From Sphingobacterium siyangense (GTDB taxonomy: Bacteria; Bacteroidota; Bacteroidia; Sphingobacteriales; Sphingobacteriaceae), in the NCBI RefSeq assembly GCF_007830445.1, contig NZ_VLKR01000009.1, positions 1 through 64,000 on the forward strand: a DNA stretch of 64,000 nt. Reading direction: 5' to 3'. The notes under the pieces were generated by a model that had not been told where the DNA came from, did not search any database, and worked only from the letters and a program-made list of their open reading frames with translations. This document shows positions 1 through 9,051 of this stretch, in pieces. Position 1 is the first letter of the stretch. Every line of letters begins with the position of its first letter. A program made the translations under genes and the position numbers.

Positions 1-245
1 TATCGACATTCATAGGGACTTCTGAAAATGCAGTGATGATCCAGATCTGGACTTCACTCATTGGCATATTACTGTTAAAATACTTGCAAAAAAAGGCCAA
101 ATATGACTGGAACCTGTCCAATCTGGTCGCATTCATCAGAATGAATATCTTCGTGAAAATAAACATCTGGCAATGGATAGATGATCCCTTTTTCAGGCCG
201 CCTATAAAAGGAAAAAAGGGACAGCTAAAGATCTTCGCAGATTGA
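1..245 (+). CDS. IS4-family transposase, C-terminal end (cut by window edge)
   Basis: The frame is open from base 3, so the start of the gene lies to the left of the window. The visible residues read TFIGTSENAV, then IQIWTSLIGILLLKYLQ, then WNLSNLVAFIRMNIF, and end with a WIDDPF segment. This is the typical C-terminus of the IS4-type (DDE) transposases common in Bacteroidota, which cut and paste insertion sequences. The catalytic residues are outside the window, so I cannot say whether the element is intact. The ATG/GTG codons near base 33 are internal, not a real start. An inverted repeat about 60 bases downstream may belong to the end of the element or be a terminator. Confidence 0.75.
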   Translation, partial: STFIGTSENAVMIQIWTSLIGILLLKYLQKKAKYDWNLSNLVAFIRMNIFVKINIWQWIDDPFFRPPIKGKKGQLKIFAD

Positions 246-304
246 AAAATAGGGGTCAATATCGAAATGATGAAAAAAGCTATGCCTGTACCACAGAAAT
301 CCAA

Positions 305-323
305 TCCTAAAATTTATTTAGGA
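305..323. terminator. Small hairpin between convergent genes
   Basis: TCCTAA and TTAGGA flank a 7-base AT-rich loop. The hairpin lies between the transposase end and the convergent aldose epimerase, 20 bases past the latter's stop. It may be a weak bidirectional terminator or part of the right end of the IS4 element. There is no clear T-tract. Confidence 0.35.
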
Positions 324-343
324 CACATGTGATTAAATATGTA

Positions 344-1504
344 TTATTTTACCGAAAAACGATACAGGGATTTCGTTTGATAAACTTGCCCGGGGTTTAG
401 GACGGTTGTTGGAAAATTGAGCTGATTTGGGGCATCCGGAAAATGCTGCGGTTCGAGGCAAAAGGCGGTACGAAAGGAGTCTTTTTTCCCGTTCTTCAAT
501 TGCACTTGTTCATTCATAAAATTACCGCTATAAAATTGTATTCCAGGTTCTGCAGTCAGAATATCCATAACAATACCCGATTTATCTCCAATCACATGGG
601 CTGCTTTGTACCAATCGCCATCTTTCTCCTTGCTTAAGACAAAGTTGTGATCATAGCCCTTTCCAAAGCTCAGTTGCTGATCATTGGCATTAATATCTTT
701 TCCTATTGGTTTCAAGGTTGTAAAATCAAAAGCTGTTCCCTTTACCGGTGCTAATTGCCCTGTTGGTATTAGTGTACTATCCACTGGTGTGTATTCATTC
801 GCAAACAATTGAAGCTGATGATCCAGAATTGTACCGCTTCCCTCACCATTTAAATTAAAGTAAGCATGGTTGGTCAAATTGATCACCGTCTTTTTATCGG
901 AAGTAGCACGATAGGCAATCATCAATTCATTATTATCGTTAAGCGTATAAGTCACTTCCATCTGGATGTTTCCTGGAAAACCCTCGTGTCCATCAGGTAA
1001 GGTGTAAGCAAAAGTAAGAGACGATTTATCTGACGATTTTAATGTCCAATTGGCAAAATGCACACCTTTAAAACCTCCATGCAGTGTATTAGGACCGTTA
1101 TTTACCGCCAATGTATAGGTTTTATCATCCAACTTAAATTTTCCCTTAGCAATCCGATTACCAAAAGGCCCTACAATAGTACCAAAAAATGGTTCTTTGG
1201 GATTATTATAATCAGCCGCTTTAGAAAAACCCAAAACAACATCGCATAACTCCCCCTTATTGTCAGGCACCCATAATCCCACTAAACGTGCACCAAAATT
1301 GGTAAAATAAGCTTGTACGCCATTTTTATTGCTCAGTTCATATAGATAAGCCTGTTTTTGATCAATAGTTCCGCTGAACTGTGCGTTATCCATGTAGGCC
1401 GATAAAGAATCTGCTTTTGAAGTTTTGGAACCAGTCGATTGCTGACAAGACACACAAAATGCCAGCATTGCAGAAAGACCAAGCAAGGTCAATTTTCCTC
1501 TCAT
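344..1504 (-). CDS. galM: Aldose 1-epimerase (mutarotase), secreted lipoprotein
   Basis: This enzyme interconverts the alpha and beta anomers of aldoses such as galactose or glucose. The ATG at 1504 gives a lipoprotein signal peptide (MRGKLTLLGL then a lipobox ending FCVSC), so the mature 360-odd residue protein should be anchored in the envelope. An upstream ATG at 1549 has a better AAGGA ribosome site but would put 15 extra residues before the signal. Family motifs are present: GNRIAKGKF, TLHGG, the catalytic-His segment NLTNHAYFNL and the catalytic-Glu segment LEPQHFPDAPNQ. Extracytoplasmic mutarotases of this kind often accompany glycan-foraging genes in Bacteroidota. It is divergent from the sensor kinase at 1672 and shares a 120-170 bp AT-rich promoter region with it. 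Confidence 0.9.
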   Translation of the reverse strand: MRGKLTLLGLSAMLAFCVSCQQSTGSKTSKADSLSAYMDNAQFSGTIDQKQAYLYELSNKNGVQAYFTNFGARLVGLWVPDNKGELCDVVLGFSKAADYNNPKEPFFGTIVGPFGNRIAKGKFKLDDKTYTLAVNNGPNTLHGGFKGVHFANWTLKSSDKSSLTFAYTLPDGHEGFPGNIQMEVTYTLNDNNELMIAYRATSDKKTVINLTNHAYFNLNGEGSGTILDHQLQLFANEYTPVDSTLIPTGQLAPVKGTAFDFTTLKPIGKDINANDQQLSFGKGYDHNFVLSKEKDGDWYKAAHVIGDKSGIVMDILTAEPGIQFYSGNFMNEQVQLKNGKKDSFRTAFCLEPQHFPDAPNQLNFPTTVLNPGQVYQTKSLYRFSVK

Positions 1505-1671
1505 TCGTAATATTTTAAATGGTTTATAATCTTTGTTTAGATAGAACATACGTCCTTTTCTAGATTTTTTATAATTTTAACGCTTACAATATATAAGCTA
1601 AAGTCTTAATTTTTTCAGAAATTTTAAGATTAAATTGTTTCATTTTAGCACTATTTTGTATCAATAACCAA

Positions 1672-4600
1672 ATGATCATGATCAACCTAAAGCCTTTACG
1701 TCTTCTATTTTTTCTGTTGCTCCCCGCGTTGCTCCATGCACAGCCTTATTATTTCAATCATTATCAAATCAATGAAGGATTGTCTAACAATGCTGTCATT
1801 TGTAGTATGCAAGATAGTCAGGGCTTTCTTTGGTTCGGTACAAAAGATGGGTTAAATCGTTTTGATGGTAATAATTTCAAACATTTTGATGCATCAAAAT
1901 CTGGAAAAAATAGTCTGGGGGGCAATAATATCATTTCATTGAAAGAAGATTTTCGAAAGAGAATTTGGATTGGTACAGATCAGGGAATCTATTGTTACAA
2001 CCCCGTCGATGAACAATTTAGACTGCTGAGTAAACAATTTGAAAATGCGGACGTCCCTGTTATTATTACCGATCAACGCAAAAGGATCTGGTTTATATCA
2101 AATGGAATGCTCTATTGCCATGATTTAGTTAGTCATGCAATTCAACAATTTACAAAATCAGATCTCTACATTACGTCCATCAGCTGCACAAAAAATGGAG
2201 CGGTATTTTTTGGAACTCCTGAAGGCAAAATCTTCCAAATAGGTCCTTCCGGAAAACCCGTACTCATGCTTGACTTTCAAGCAAAATATGGTGCTAAGGA
2301 TTGGTTTAGTATTGAGAAAATAATGGAAAACCGCGACGGAGACTTATTGATTGGTACTTCAAAAACTGGTGTTTATTGCTATCGCTTTCAAGATAAATCC
2401 CTTAAGTCTATCCTTGGACCAGATCAACTGCATCAATTTCTCTATGTCAGAGATATTATACAGCCAAATGATCATGAATATTGGTTTGCAACAGAATCTG
2501 GCCTCTTCATTTATCAAATTGCTAGCCGACGTTACATCAACATTCAGAAAGAACAAGAAAACCCTTGGGGTATATCTGACAATGCCATTTATAACATCCT
2601 ACAGGATAAGGATGAGGGTATTTGGCTGGGAACCTATTTTGGTGGGATCAACTATTATCATAAGAACAATAGTATCATCGAAAAATTCCTCCCACAAGAT
2701 CGCCCCGGGGGCCTAAAAGGCTCTGTTGTACGCATTATCAAAAAAGATATCGATCAGAATATATGGATAGGCACCGAAAATGGAGGACTATCTAAACTGG
2801 ACCCTAAGTCGGGTAATATCCAAAACTTTTCCGATAAGCAGGGGAATCTGGCAAACAATAATATCCATGGCGTTCTTCCTATTGGTGATAAACTACTGAT
2901 CGGCACCTTCGTCAATGGCCTGGACATATTTTCGCCAAAGCTTCAAAAAGTCATTTATCACATCGATCGCAATAACAATGCAACCCCTTCTGATCTACAA
3001 AGCAATTTTCTATTTTATCTCTATAAAACTCGAAAAGGAGACATTATAGCTGCATCAACTCGTGGCTTATACCGGTTTAACTTTGAAAAAAAGTCTTTTC
3101 ACCTCATTGATAATGTCCCCGAATACATGTTTTACACGACTATTTTGGAAGATAAAGAGGGAAATATCTGGGTAGGTACATGGCGCGATGGGCTATTTTG
3201 CTATAATCCGACCACACGTTATTTCAAACATTATACACATCATCAGAATGACCCCAATTCTTTGCCTAACAATAGGGTCAATAGTCTATTTGAGGATTCA
3301 AAAAATCAAATTTGGATCGCCACTGAAGGTGGAATGGCTAAGAAGAAATTAAATCAGGACAGTTTTGAAAACATTGGCCTGGAAGAAGGAATGCCCAGTA
3401 ACGTAACGCTCGCATTTTTAGAAGACAAACAACAGAATCTCTGGGTAAGTACCTCTAAAGGGCTGGTACGCTATCATCTGCCCAATGGCAGAAAACGGAT
3501 CTTCAACTTGGAGTCAGGCCTACCGACGATTCAGTTCAATTACAATTCATCTTTTGATGACGACAATGGGAACTTCTATTTCGGTACCATCAATGGCCTT
3601 ATACGTTTCAATCCGGAAAAACTAAACCAAATTAACTATAAGAATCAAATACCGATTTATATCACTAATTTTTACATCAACAATAGAGCGATCAATCAAT
3701 ATACCGATGCAAGTATTTTATCCAAATCAATCTTATTCACAAAAAATATCAAACTAAAACACGACGAATCATCCTTCAGTCTTGATTTTGCGGCATTACA
3801 CTACCAAGCCCCCCATTCTATTCACTATAGTTATAAAATGGATGGTCTTGACGACAATTGGATAGACATTACAAGCAATCAACGCGCTTATTTCACCAAG
3901 TTAGCTCCCGGTAATTACGTTTTTACCGTAAAAGCGGAGGATCCAAATGGTAACACAATACCCACCTTTGCTAGTCTTAAAATCACGATTCTTCCTCCTA
4001 TTTGGGCAAGTATACCAGCTTTTGTTTGCTACGCACTAATCCTTATGGGGCTCATTGTATTTGTGATTCATCATTTCAATGAAAAGATCAAGCAACGCAA
4101 TCGACAACACCTTCTAACCGTACAAAATCTACGTGAGCAAGAACTCTACCGTTCAAAAATCAATTTTTACACCGATGTTGCCCATGAAATACGCACACCG
4201 TTGACATTGATCAAAGCCCCCTTAGAGAAGCTTATGGATAAGGTAGATCACAATCCTGTAACAGACAAGCTATTATTGACCATGCAGAACAATACGGAGA
4301 AGTTGATTGCGCTTAGTAACCAATTACTGGATTTTAGACAGGTTGAAACGGAAGGATTCAAATTACACTTTGAGTCAGAAAACATAAGCCAAACGGTTCA
4401 GGAAATCATCAACAATTTTACGGTCACACTCCAGGCACAGGGAAAGCAGATTGTGTCACACATTATGCCGGATATTATAGGTCAGGTCGATATCGACGCA
4501 TTCGACAAGATTTGTTACAACTTATTGAATAATGCCCTTAAATATTCTTCATCCTATATTGAAGTGAATTTGAATATGGATAAACAGAAAAATATCTTTA

Positions 4601-4833
4601 TATTGACCGTGAAAAACGACGGAGCTTTAATTCCTTCAGAAGAAAGGGAAAGAATTTTTGAACCATTCAATCGTTTAAAGCAAAATAAGAATGTTCCCGG
4701 AAGTGGTCTAGGCTTGGCATTGACAAGATCCCTAACCTTAAAACACCAAGGTACCTTGTTATATAGTACAAACGACCTCCAATTGAACGTATTTAGCTTG
4801 ACGTTACCTTTGAATCACAATACAAACCCATAA
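1672..4833 (+). CDS. HTCS-type sensor histidine kinase without the receiver/AraC part
   Basis: The protein has a signal peptide (ending LLHAQ) and a large periplasmic sensor made of repeated two-component-propeller blades (W-x-G-T motifs such as LWFGTKDGL and IWIGTENGG) over roughly residues 25-690. A Y_Y_Y domain follows, then one membrane helix near residue 790. The HisKA domain carries phosphoacceptor His838 (DVAHEIRTPLT), and a HATPase domain with GSGLGLAL lies at the end. Such proteins are the sensors of Bacteroidota polysaccharide loci and normally continue into a receiver and an AraC DNA-binding domain in the same chain of about 1350 residues. Here the chain ends after the ATPase and those domains are a separate gene 2 bases downstream. 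The glycan sensed is unknown. The neighbours (GalM, GH76) suggest a mannose- or galactose-containing substrate, which is inference. Confidence 0.92.
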   Translation: MIMINLKPLRLLFFLLLPALLHAQPYYFNHYQINEGLSNNAVICSMQDSQGFLWFGTKDGLNRFDGNNFKHFDASKSGKNSLGGNNIISLKEDFRKRIWIGTDQGIYCYNPVDEQFRLLSKQFENADVPVIITDQRKRIWFISNGMLYCHDLVSHAIQQFTKSDLYITSISCTKNGAVFFGTPEGKIFQIGPSGKPVLMLDFQAKYGAKDWFSIEKIMENRDGDLLIGTSKTGVYCYRFQDKSLKSILGPDQLHQFLYVRDIIQPNDHEYWFATESGLFIYQIASRRYINIQKEQENPWGISDNAIYNILQDKDEGIWLGTYFGGINYYHKNNSIIEKFLPQDRPGGLKGSVVRIIKKDIDQNIWIGTENGGLSKLDPKSGNIQNFSDKQGNLANNNIHGVLPIGDKLLIGTFVNGLDIFSPKLQKVIYHIDRNNNATPSDLQSNFLFYLYKTRKGDIIAASTRGLYRFNFEKKSFHLIDNVPEYMFYTTILEDKEGNIWVGTWRDGLFCYNPTTRYFKHYTHHQNDPNSLPNNRVNSLFEDSKNQIWIATEGGMAKKKLNQDSFENIGLEEGMPSNVTLAFLEDKQQNLWVSTSKGLVRYHLPNGRKRIFNLESGLPTIQFNYNSSFDDDNGNFYFGTINGLIRFNPEKLNQINYKNQIPIYITNFYINNRAINQYTDASILSKSILFTKNIKLKHDESSFSLDFAALHYQAPHSIHYSYKMDGLDDNWIDITSNQRAYFTKLAPGNYVFTVKAEDPNGNTIPTFASLKITILPPIWASIPAFVCYALILMGLIVFVIHHFNEKIKQRNRQHLLTVQNLREQELYRSKINFYTDVAHEIRTPLTLIKAPLEKLMDKVDHNPVTDKLLLTMQNNTEKLIALSNQLLDFRQVETEGFKLHFESENISQTVQEIINNFTVTLQAQGKQIVSHIMPDIIGQVDIDAFDKICYNLLNNALKYSSSYIEVNLNMDKQKNIFILTVKNDGALIPSEERERIFEPFNRLKQNKNVPGSGLGLALTRSLTLKHQGTLLYSTNDLQLNVFSLTLPLNHNTNP

Positions 4834-4835
4834 TT

Positions 4836-5615
4836 ATGAATGCCAAATCCAATTTATTATTAGTAGATGATCATACCGAACTGCTTGAATTTATTGCGGA
4901 TGATCTCAATGAAGATTATCAGATAACAACGAGTTCTAATGGAAGAGAAGCCCTAGATTTATTAGCCTCTGAATATTTCGATCTGATCGTAAGTGATGTA
5001 ATGATGCCAGAAATGGATGGTTTTGAGCTCTGTCAAAAAATTAAGGAAGATATCGCTTATGCACATATTCCAGTTATACTTTTGACAGCAAAAAATAGTA
5101 TTGAATCAAAAATTCAGGGTTTAGAATTTGGTGCCGACGCTTACATTGAAAAACCTTTTTCGCCCGCTTTTTTAAGAGCACAAATAGCCAGTTTATTAAA
5201 GAATAGAGTTAAGGTCAAGGAGTTTTTTATTAAAAATCCGATGTCACAAATCCAACAGATCGGGCAAAATCAAAGTGAACAAGAGTTCTTGCTGAAGATT
5301 GAAGAAATCATTATGCAACATCTCGATGATCCCCAGTTTAATGTCGATAGAATGGCCGATATTCTCTGCATGAGCAGACCTACACTCTATCGCAAAATCA
5401 ATGTGGTATCCAGCCTATCACCCAATGAACTGATTAATTTAACTCGGCTCAGAAAAGCAGCAGAACTGCTTATTCAAAAACAATATAAAGTTTACGAAAT
5501 TTCTAATTTATTGGGCTACAGTTCCGCTACTCATTTCTCACGTAATTTCCAAAAGCAGTTTGGCCAAAGTCCTACCGAATTTCAGGACGCTCAAACTGCT
5601 TTATCTAAATCTTAA
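4836..5615 (+). CDS. Response regulator with receiver and AraC DNA-binding domains
   Basis: The receiver domain occupies residues 5-120, with the acidic pair D11/D12, phosphoacceptor Asp54 (DLIVSDVMMPEMDG) and conserved Lys in the EKPF motif. The AraC-type double helix-turn-helix is at about 155-255, with the second helix-turn-helix signature YKVYEISNLLGY followed by SSATHFSRNFQKQFG. The start is 2 bases after the kinase stop, so the pair is almost certainly co-translated, with the kinase as its partner. Together they reproduce the domain order of one HTCS protein, cut between ATPase and receiver. Likely targets are the flanking epimerase and GH76 genes; no SusC/SusD pair is adjacent. Confidence 0.92.
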   Translation: MNAKSNLLLVDDHTELLEFIADDLNEDYQITTSSNGREALDLLASEYFDLIVSDVMMPEMDGFELCQKIKEDIAYAHIPVILLTAKNSIESKIQGLEFGADAYIEKPFSPAFLRAQIASLLKNRVKVKEFFIKNPMSQIQQIGQNQSEQEFLLKIEEIIMQHLDDPQFNVDRMADILCMSRPTLYRKINVVSSLSPNELINLTRLRKAAELLIQKQYKVYEISNLLGYSSATHFSRNFQKQFGQSPTEFQDAQTALSKS

Positions 5616-5640
5616 CCCAGCAAATAATCATATCTGAATA

Positions 5641-5674
5641 AAAATAGGTGTCCGTCCAAGCGTGCACCTATTTT
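5641..5674. terminator. Bidirectional terminator hairpin
   Basis: AAAATAGGTG pairs with CACCTATTTT across a 14-base loop, giving a 10-bp stem with A/T-rich flanks on both sides. It lies between the convergent response regulator and GH76 genes and overlaps the last codons of GH76. Confidence 0.7.
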
Positions 5675-7131
5675 GTTGATTCAACTTGGGCAAGTGTTGC
5701 ATACTGTGCTGCATAAGTGAACATAAACATTCCTTCCAAATCATTCTTACTTTTATCATTTGCCCAGCCTCCGAGCAAGTCATTCGGCAGAAATCCATCT
5801 TTCAAGAAGTGGGTATAGCCGTAATCCAAGTTATCCTGAAAAGATTTTGCATACAGTCCAGCCTTGCTATAATTGGGAAATATAGCGGTATATCCTCTTA
5901 ACAACACGCCGTTAAACCAATTATTAAAACCATCTGTCGCATAGGTATAGTGCTCAGGAATCTGCTGCCCTAACTTTCCAAAATAAGTAAAAGTCGCATC
6001 GGCCAGTTTCTTGCCATCTTCTAAATATCTTTTTGCTTTCGTAACACGATATAAGTCGGCGGCTCCAGAAATCATCGTTCCACTGTTATAGGAAAATGCC
6101 GTGCCGACCGCTTTTCTGAGCTCGGTATTTTTTCGATATTGTACACCGTTGACCGTTTCATAAGCTATCGAACAATCTGGAAAACAATCACCCATCATAT
6201 CCGCATAAACACCTTTTTCATTAAGAAGATATGCCTTTTGCCAGTCATAAATCCTTTTAGCATAACGGAGATAAAAATCGCTCTTCTTCTCTTTTTTAGA
6301 AATACGAGTTAGTTTATCTTTCGGATCAATGGAATGCGCAACGATTTGATCTCCTTTCTTTTTATAGATTTCATACAATGCAACAAGCGGACTAATAATC
6401 GGTGCATTACTACAGGCATGCTTAGTTACATATCCTGGGCCCCATGGGATTCCACCATGCTCTTTCCCTTTCTCATCCAAAGTACAGTCCCAACCATCAA
6501 GAACATAAGCAGTAAGGTATTCAGCTTCTTGCAAATAGCGTTCTTGCCCAGTCAAATGATAAGCTTCCAATAATTCCCGTACTAGCCACATCTGATCATC
6601 ATAGACATTCAGTACTCCCGTTACATTTGCTTTTCCTTTTTCTCGGACGCGATCGACAGCATACACCGTCCATTCTTTATGTTGTGTAAAAGATGTTAGC
6701 GTAAATGTCCCTAAATAATAAGCTGCATTTGCATGAAGCTTAGCCAATAAATCCACATAGCGGGAATAATACTTTCCGTAAAGCTCGGTATTACCTGCCT
6801 TTTGTTGCTTTTTCAAGCCGCTCAACACAGCATTTACAGCTTCTATGGAAGCAGAGTACATCCATACACTCGCTTTTTCTTCGGATCGAACCTGCGTAAA
6901 TGGATTATAAAAACGATGCATTTTGAAATCTTCACCAGAAAAATAGACTTCCATTGACCGATCAATCAATTGGATCGCCCGTAAAAGATTCTGTTGGTTT
7001 TTATGTTGATCATGTACTGATCTTTGGCTGTGCAATTCTTGCGCACAAACCTGTTTTACACAGAGCGGTGATACTGACAGAGAAATTAGAGAGAGTGCCC
7101 AAAAAGGCCGGATGGAAAAGAATTTGATCAT
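5668..7131 (-). CDS. Glycoside hydrolase family 76 protein (alpha-1,6-mannanase type)
   Basis: GH76 enzymes are endo-acting alpha-1,6-mannanases that cut fungal or bacterial mannan backbones. This 487-residue protein has an export signal (hydrophobic stretch ending VCAQ). It shows the tandem-Asp catalytic motif of the family in NVYDDQMWLVRELLEAY, followed by GGIPWGPGYVTKHACSNAP, which corresponds to the second conserved block. The length is typical plus a signal. The gene is convergent with the HTCS-like regulator and shares a terminator with it. The link to mannan use is a family inference; I see no SusC/SusD or other mannanase next to it. Confidence 0.8.
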   Translation of the reverse strand: MIKFFSIRPFWALSLISLSVSPLCVKQVCAQELHSQRSVHDQHKNQQNLLRAIQLIDRSMEVYFSGEDFKMHRFYNPFTQVRSEEKASVWMYSASIEAVNAVLSGLKKQQKAGNTELYGKYYSRYVDLLAKLHANAAYYLGTFTLTSFTQHKEWTVYAVDRVREKGKANVTGVLNVYDDQMWLVRELLEAYHLTGQERYLQEAEYLTAYVLDGWDCTLDEKGKEHGGIPWGPGYVTKHACSNAPIISPLVALYEIYKKKGDQIVAHSIDPKDKLTRISKKEKKSDFYLRYAKRIYDWQKAYLLNEKGVYADMMGDCFPDCSIAYETVNGVQYRKNTELRKAVGTAFSYNSGTMISGAADLYRVTKAKRYLEDGKKLADATFTYFGKLGQQIPEHYTYATDGFNNWFNGVLLRGYTAIFPNYSKAGLYAKSFQDNLDYGYTHFLKDGFLPNDLLGGWANDKSKNDLEGMFMFTYAAQYATLAQVESTK

Positions 7132-7216
7132 GACGTGGTTTTAAATTGATTAAGTAGTCTTTCATGCGCATTGGTAGAGCGTGATAACCGAGGTTGAAGA
7201 TAAGCATTTTTCAGAC

Positions 7217-7246
7217 AAAAAAAATCGCATTTTTTGAAATGCGATT
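7217..7246 (-). terminator. Strong intrinsic terminator of the 7.3-15.7 kb locus
   Basis: Perfect 10-bp stem (AATCGCATTT with AAATGCGATT), 4-base loop, followed in the minus direction by eight T. It lies 50 bases after the DUF1275 stop and closes the long minus-strand locus. Confidence 0.85.
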
Positions 7247-7295
7247 AAAAAATATTTGCCCTTTAGCTTAGTTAACCAAGAACTTTCTCGGTCAA

Positions 7296-8045
7296 CTAAG
7301 CTGCCACTGGCTGACGATGACGATTCACAAATTGCTTTTTCAATAGATACAATTTGTAATGGTCGTACAAACCAATGATTAAAAGAACAAAACAAACCAC
7401 GTAAAATGTCTTATTCGATAAATAGGTGAATGAAATACCGCTCACAAGCCCTCCCATGACATAGGCTCCCACGATACTCAGCAGTAAATGGAATTTGTCG
7501 ACCAATGTCTTATTGCTTCGGTTCGACTCCTTAGTGAACATCGAAATCAATATTGCTAAATCTGTCGTTAGCCCTGTCAAGTGTGTCGTTTTCACAACAG
7601 AATTCGATATGCTCGCTGTTAAACCATTTTGCAATCCCATTGCAAACAGCAATGCACCGACAAGTATCTCTGTTTCTTTCAAAGAATCTTCATAAAATAC
7701 ATCAAGATATATCCCGACAAATAATATACTCAGTATTTCCAATGCCAAAGGAATGGAATGTGTCAGATAGGAGCTAAAACGTCCTTTACCATGAATGATG
7801 ATAAGATTCGAAAGCATACTCCCGACTAGAAAAAGTAAAATCCAAAATAGCACTACTGCACCTTGATACCAATTTCCTTTCGCAATCTCTTGCGCAAAAA
7901 CCGCATAATAACCTGTTACATTGGATGTAAACGAGAAAAAGACAATGACAGATGCGACATTGACCATTCCCGCAGAGAATGCAGTTATTCCCCCTAATTT
8001 GATATTATCTTGAATCGTTCTATGATTGCTATATTTTCTCAGCAT
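7296..8045 (-). CDS. DUF1275 / YoaK-family membrane protein
   Basis: A 249-residue protein with about six hydrophobic helices. The N-terminal segment GGITAFSAGMVNVASVIVF and the internal GLQNGLTASISNSVVKTTHLTG are hallmarks of DUF1275 (YoaK). The biochemical role of this family is not established. The start overlaps the end of the upstream small gene by 17 bases, so it is the last gene of the translationally coupled run that begins with the universal-stress-like gene at 9034. A strong terminator follows. The association with a two-component system and an exporter suggests an envelope-stress or transport role, which is inference. Confidence 0.85.
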   Translation of the reverse strand: MLRKYSNHRTIQDNIKLGGITAFSAGMVNVASVIVFFSFTSNVTGYYAVFAQEIAKGNWYQGAVVLFWILLFLVGSMLSNLIIIHGKGRFSSYLTHSIPLALEILSILFVGIYLDVFYEDSLKETEILVGALLFAMGLQNGLTASISNSVVKTTHLTGLTTDLAILISMFTKESNRSNKTLVDKFHLLLSIVGAYVMGGLVSGISFTYLSNKTFYVVCFVLLIIGLYDHYKLYLLKKQFVNRHRQPVAA

Positions 8046-8529
8046 ATTTTTCCTTTCCTCCTTTTTTCAGCACAATTCGTGCGATTCCTTTCGTCTGCAT
8101 ATCCAAGTTAAGATGCAGTATCAATTGGTTTTTATTCAATTTTTGTATGACAAAGCTCTCTATAAGCTCATCATTTTTCCGAAGCTCAAGGATATGGCCT
8201 CGTCCCTTCAAAAACCAATTGTATTGTTTGTCCTCATGATGGGCAATAAAATTTTTGTCACCCATTTTTTCAAAATGCCATAATCCATCCTGCAAGGGTG
8301 GAAGGTGAGCGATTGCAGCATCTTTTATTCCCTCATGGATAACCGCCTGTTTTTTGAACGTTGGAGACTTCTCCACTTTCTCAAAGTACCAACCTTGCTC
8401 TTCCCACTCTCCTTCTAAAAGCCGCTCGGGGTTTTCATAAAACATAACCATTGAACTAGCTCCTAAAAGCAAAAAGGACAACAAGACGAAGTTGAACCTT
8501 GCTAATATTTTTCTCTTAATAGTTAACAT
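8029..8529 (-). CDS. Hypothetical membrane-anchored protein
   Basis: I do not recognise this protein. With the ATG at 8529 it has 166 residues. A basic N-terminus (LTIKRKILAR) precedes one hydrophobic helix (about 13-30), and then comes a soluble domain rich in aromatic and charged residues with repeated GxW-like segments (LEGEWEEQGWYFEKVEK, DGLWHFEKMGDKNFIAHHE). These recall small lipocalin-like beta-barrels, but that is only an impression. Longer in-frame starts up to 8610 would overlap the upstream gene heavily and put charged residues before the helix. The gene overlaps its neighbours by 14 and 17 bases, so it is translationally coupled between the stress-like protein and the DUF1275 protein. 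Confidence 0.75.
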   Translation of the reverse strand: MLTIKRKILARFNFVLLSFLLLGASSMVMFYENPERLLEGEWEEQGWYFEKVEKSPTFKKQAVIHEGIKDAAIAHLPPLQDGLWHFEKMGDKNFIAHHEDKQYNWFLKGRGHILELRKNDELIESFVIQKLNKNQLILHLNLDMQTKGIARIVLKKGGKEKYAEKI

Positions 8530-9034
8530 CCCATTTCTTGTTAAAAAATAAATCCGCCAAGACATTTCCTCCTGTTCTGTTTGTCCCAGGTCTTGCGACA
8601 ATCGAGACATTCTTCTGTTTACTTTTACTCAAGTGAAGCAAAGCCTGTCCGACGTCGAAAAAATGCCGTGTTCTTCTTTCAAATTCATAATCTGTGGGAA
8701 CTTTGACTTCATCAATCCGAGCTCCGCGCAAATAATGTTGTAAATAATTGAGATTGTCAGAGCCGATGATATCTGTATAGATATTTAGCTTACGATTTTC
8801 ATAACGATGACTGATCATCTGGCAGGCCTTCAAAAAGTCCTCCGATTGAAGATTACTGAGTTGGTCATCCAATGTGATTCCCAATAGTTCGCTGATCGAT
8901 GTACTGCTCTTATTACCATAGACAAGAATGATATCAAGTTCTTCGGCTTTCGATTGCTCTATACTATGAATCACAAAAAAAAGTGAATCAATCGTAAAAT
9001 CACTTGGAATCAATACACGCATTGCCTTTGCCAT
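8516..9034 (-). CDS. Universal-stress-like protein, copy 2
   Basis: The ATG at 9034 gives 172 residues beginning MAKAMRVLIPSDFT. The TTG at 9040 is less likely because the paralog at 13507 starts at exactly the same point. The N-terminus (RVLIPSDFTIDSL) and the alternating beta/alpha pattern (LDIILVYGN, LNIYTDIIGSDN) resemble the universal stress protein fold. The usual C-terminal ATP-binding G-2x-G-9x-G pattern is not obvious, so nucleotide binding is uncertain. The first 140 residues are well over half identical by eye to the copy at 13025-13507, while the C-terminal tails differ. It lies just downstream of TolC and carries its own duplicated promoter block. Confidence 0.75.
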   Translation of the reverse strand: MAKAMRVLIPSDFTIDSLFFVIHSIEQSKAEELDIILVYGNKSSTSISELLGITLDDQLSNLQSEDFLKACQMISHRYENRKLNIYTDIIGSDNLNYLQHYLRGARIDEVKVPTDYEFERRTRHFFDVGQALLHLSKSKQKNVSIVARPGTNRTGGNVLADLFFNKKWDVNY

Positions 9035-9051
9035 ATCCAATTATTTTTATA

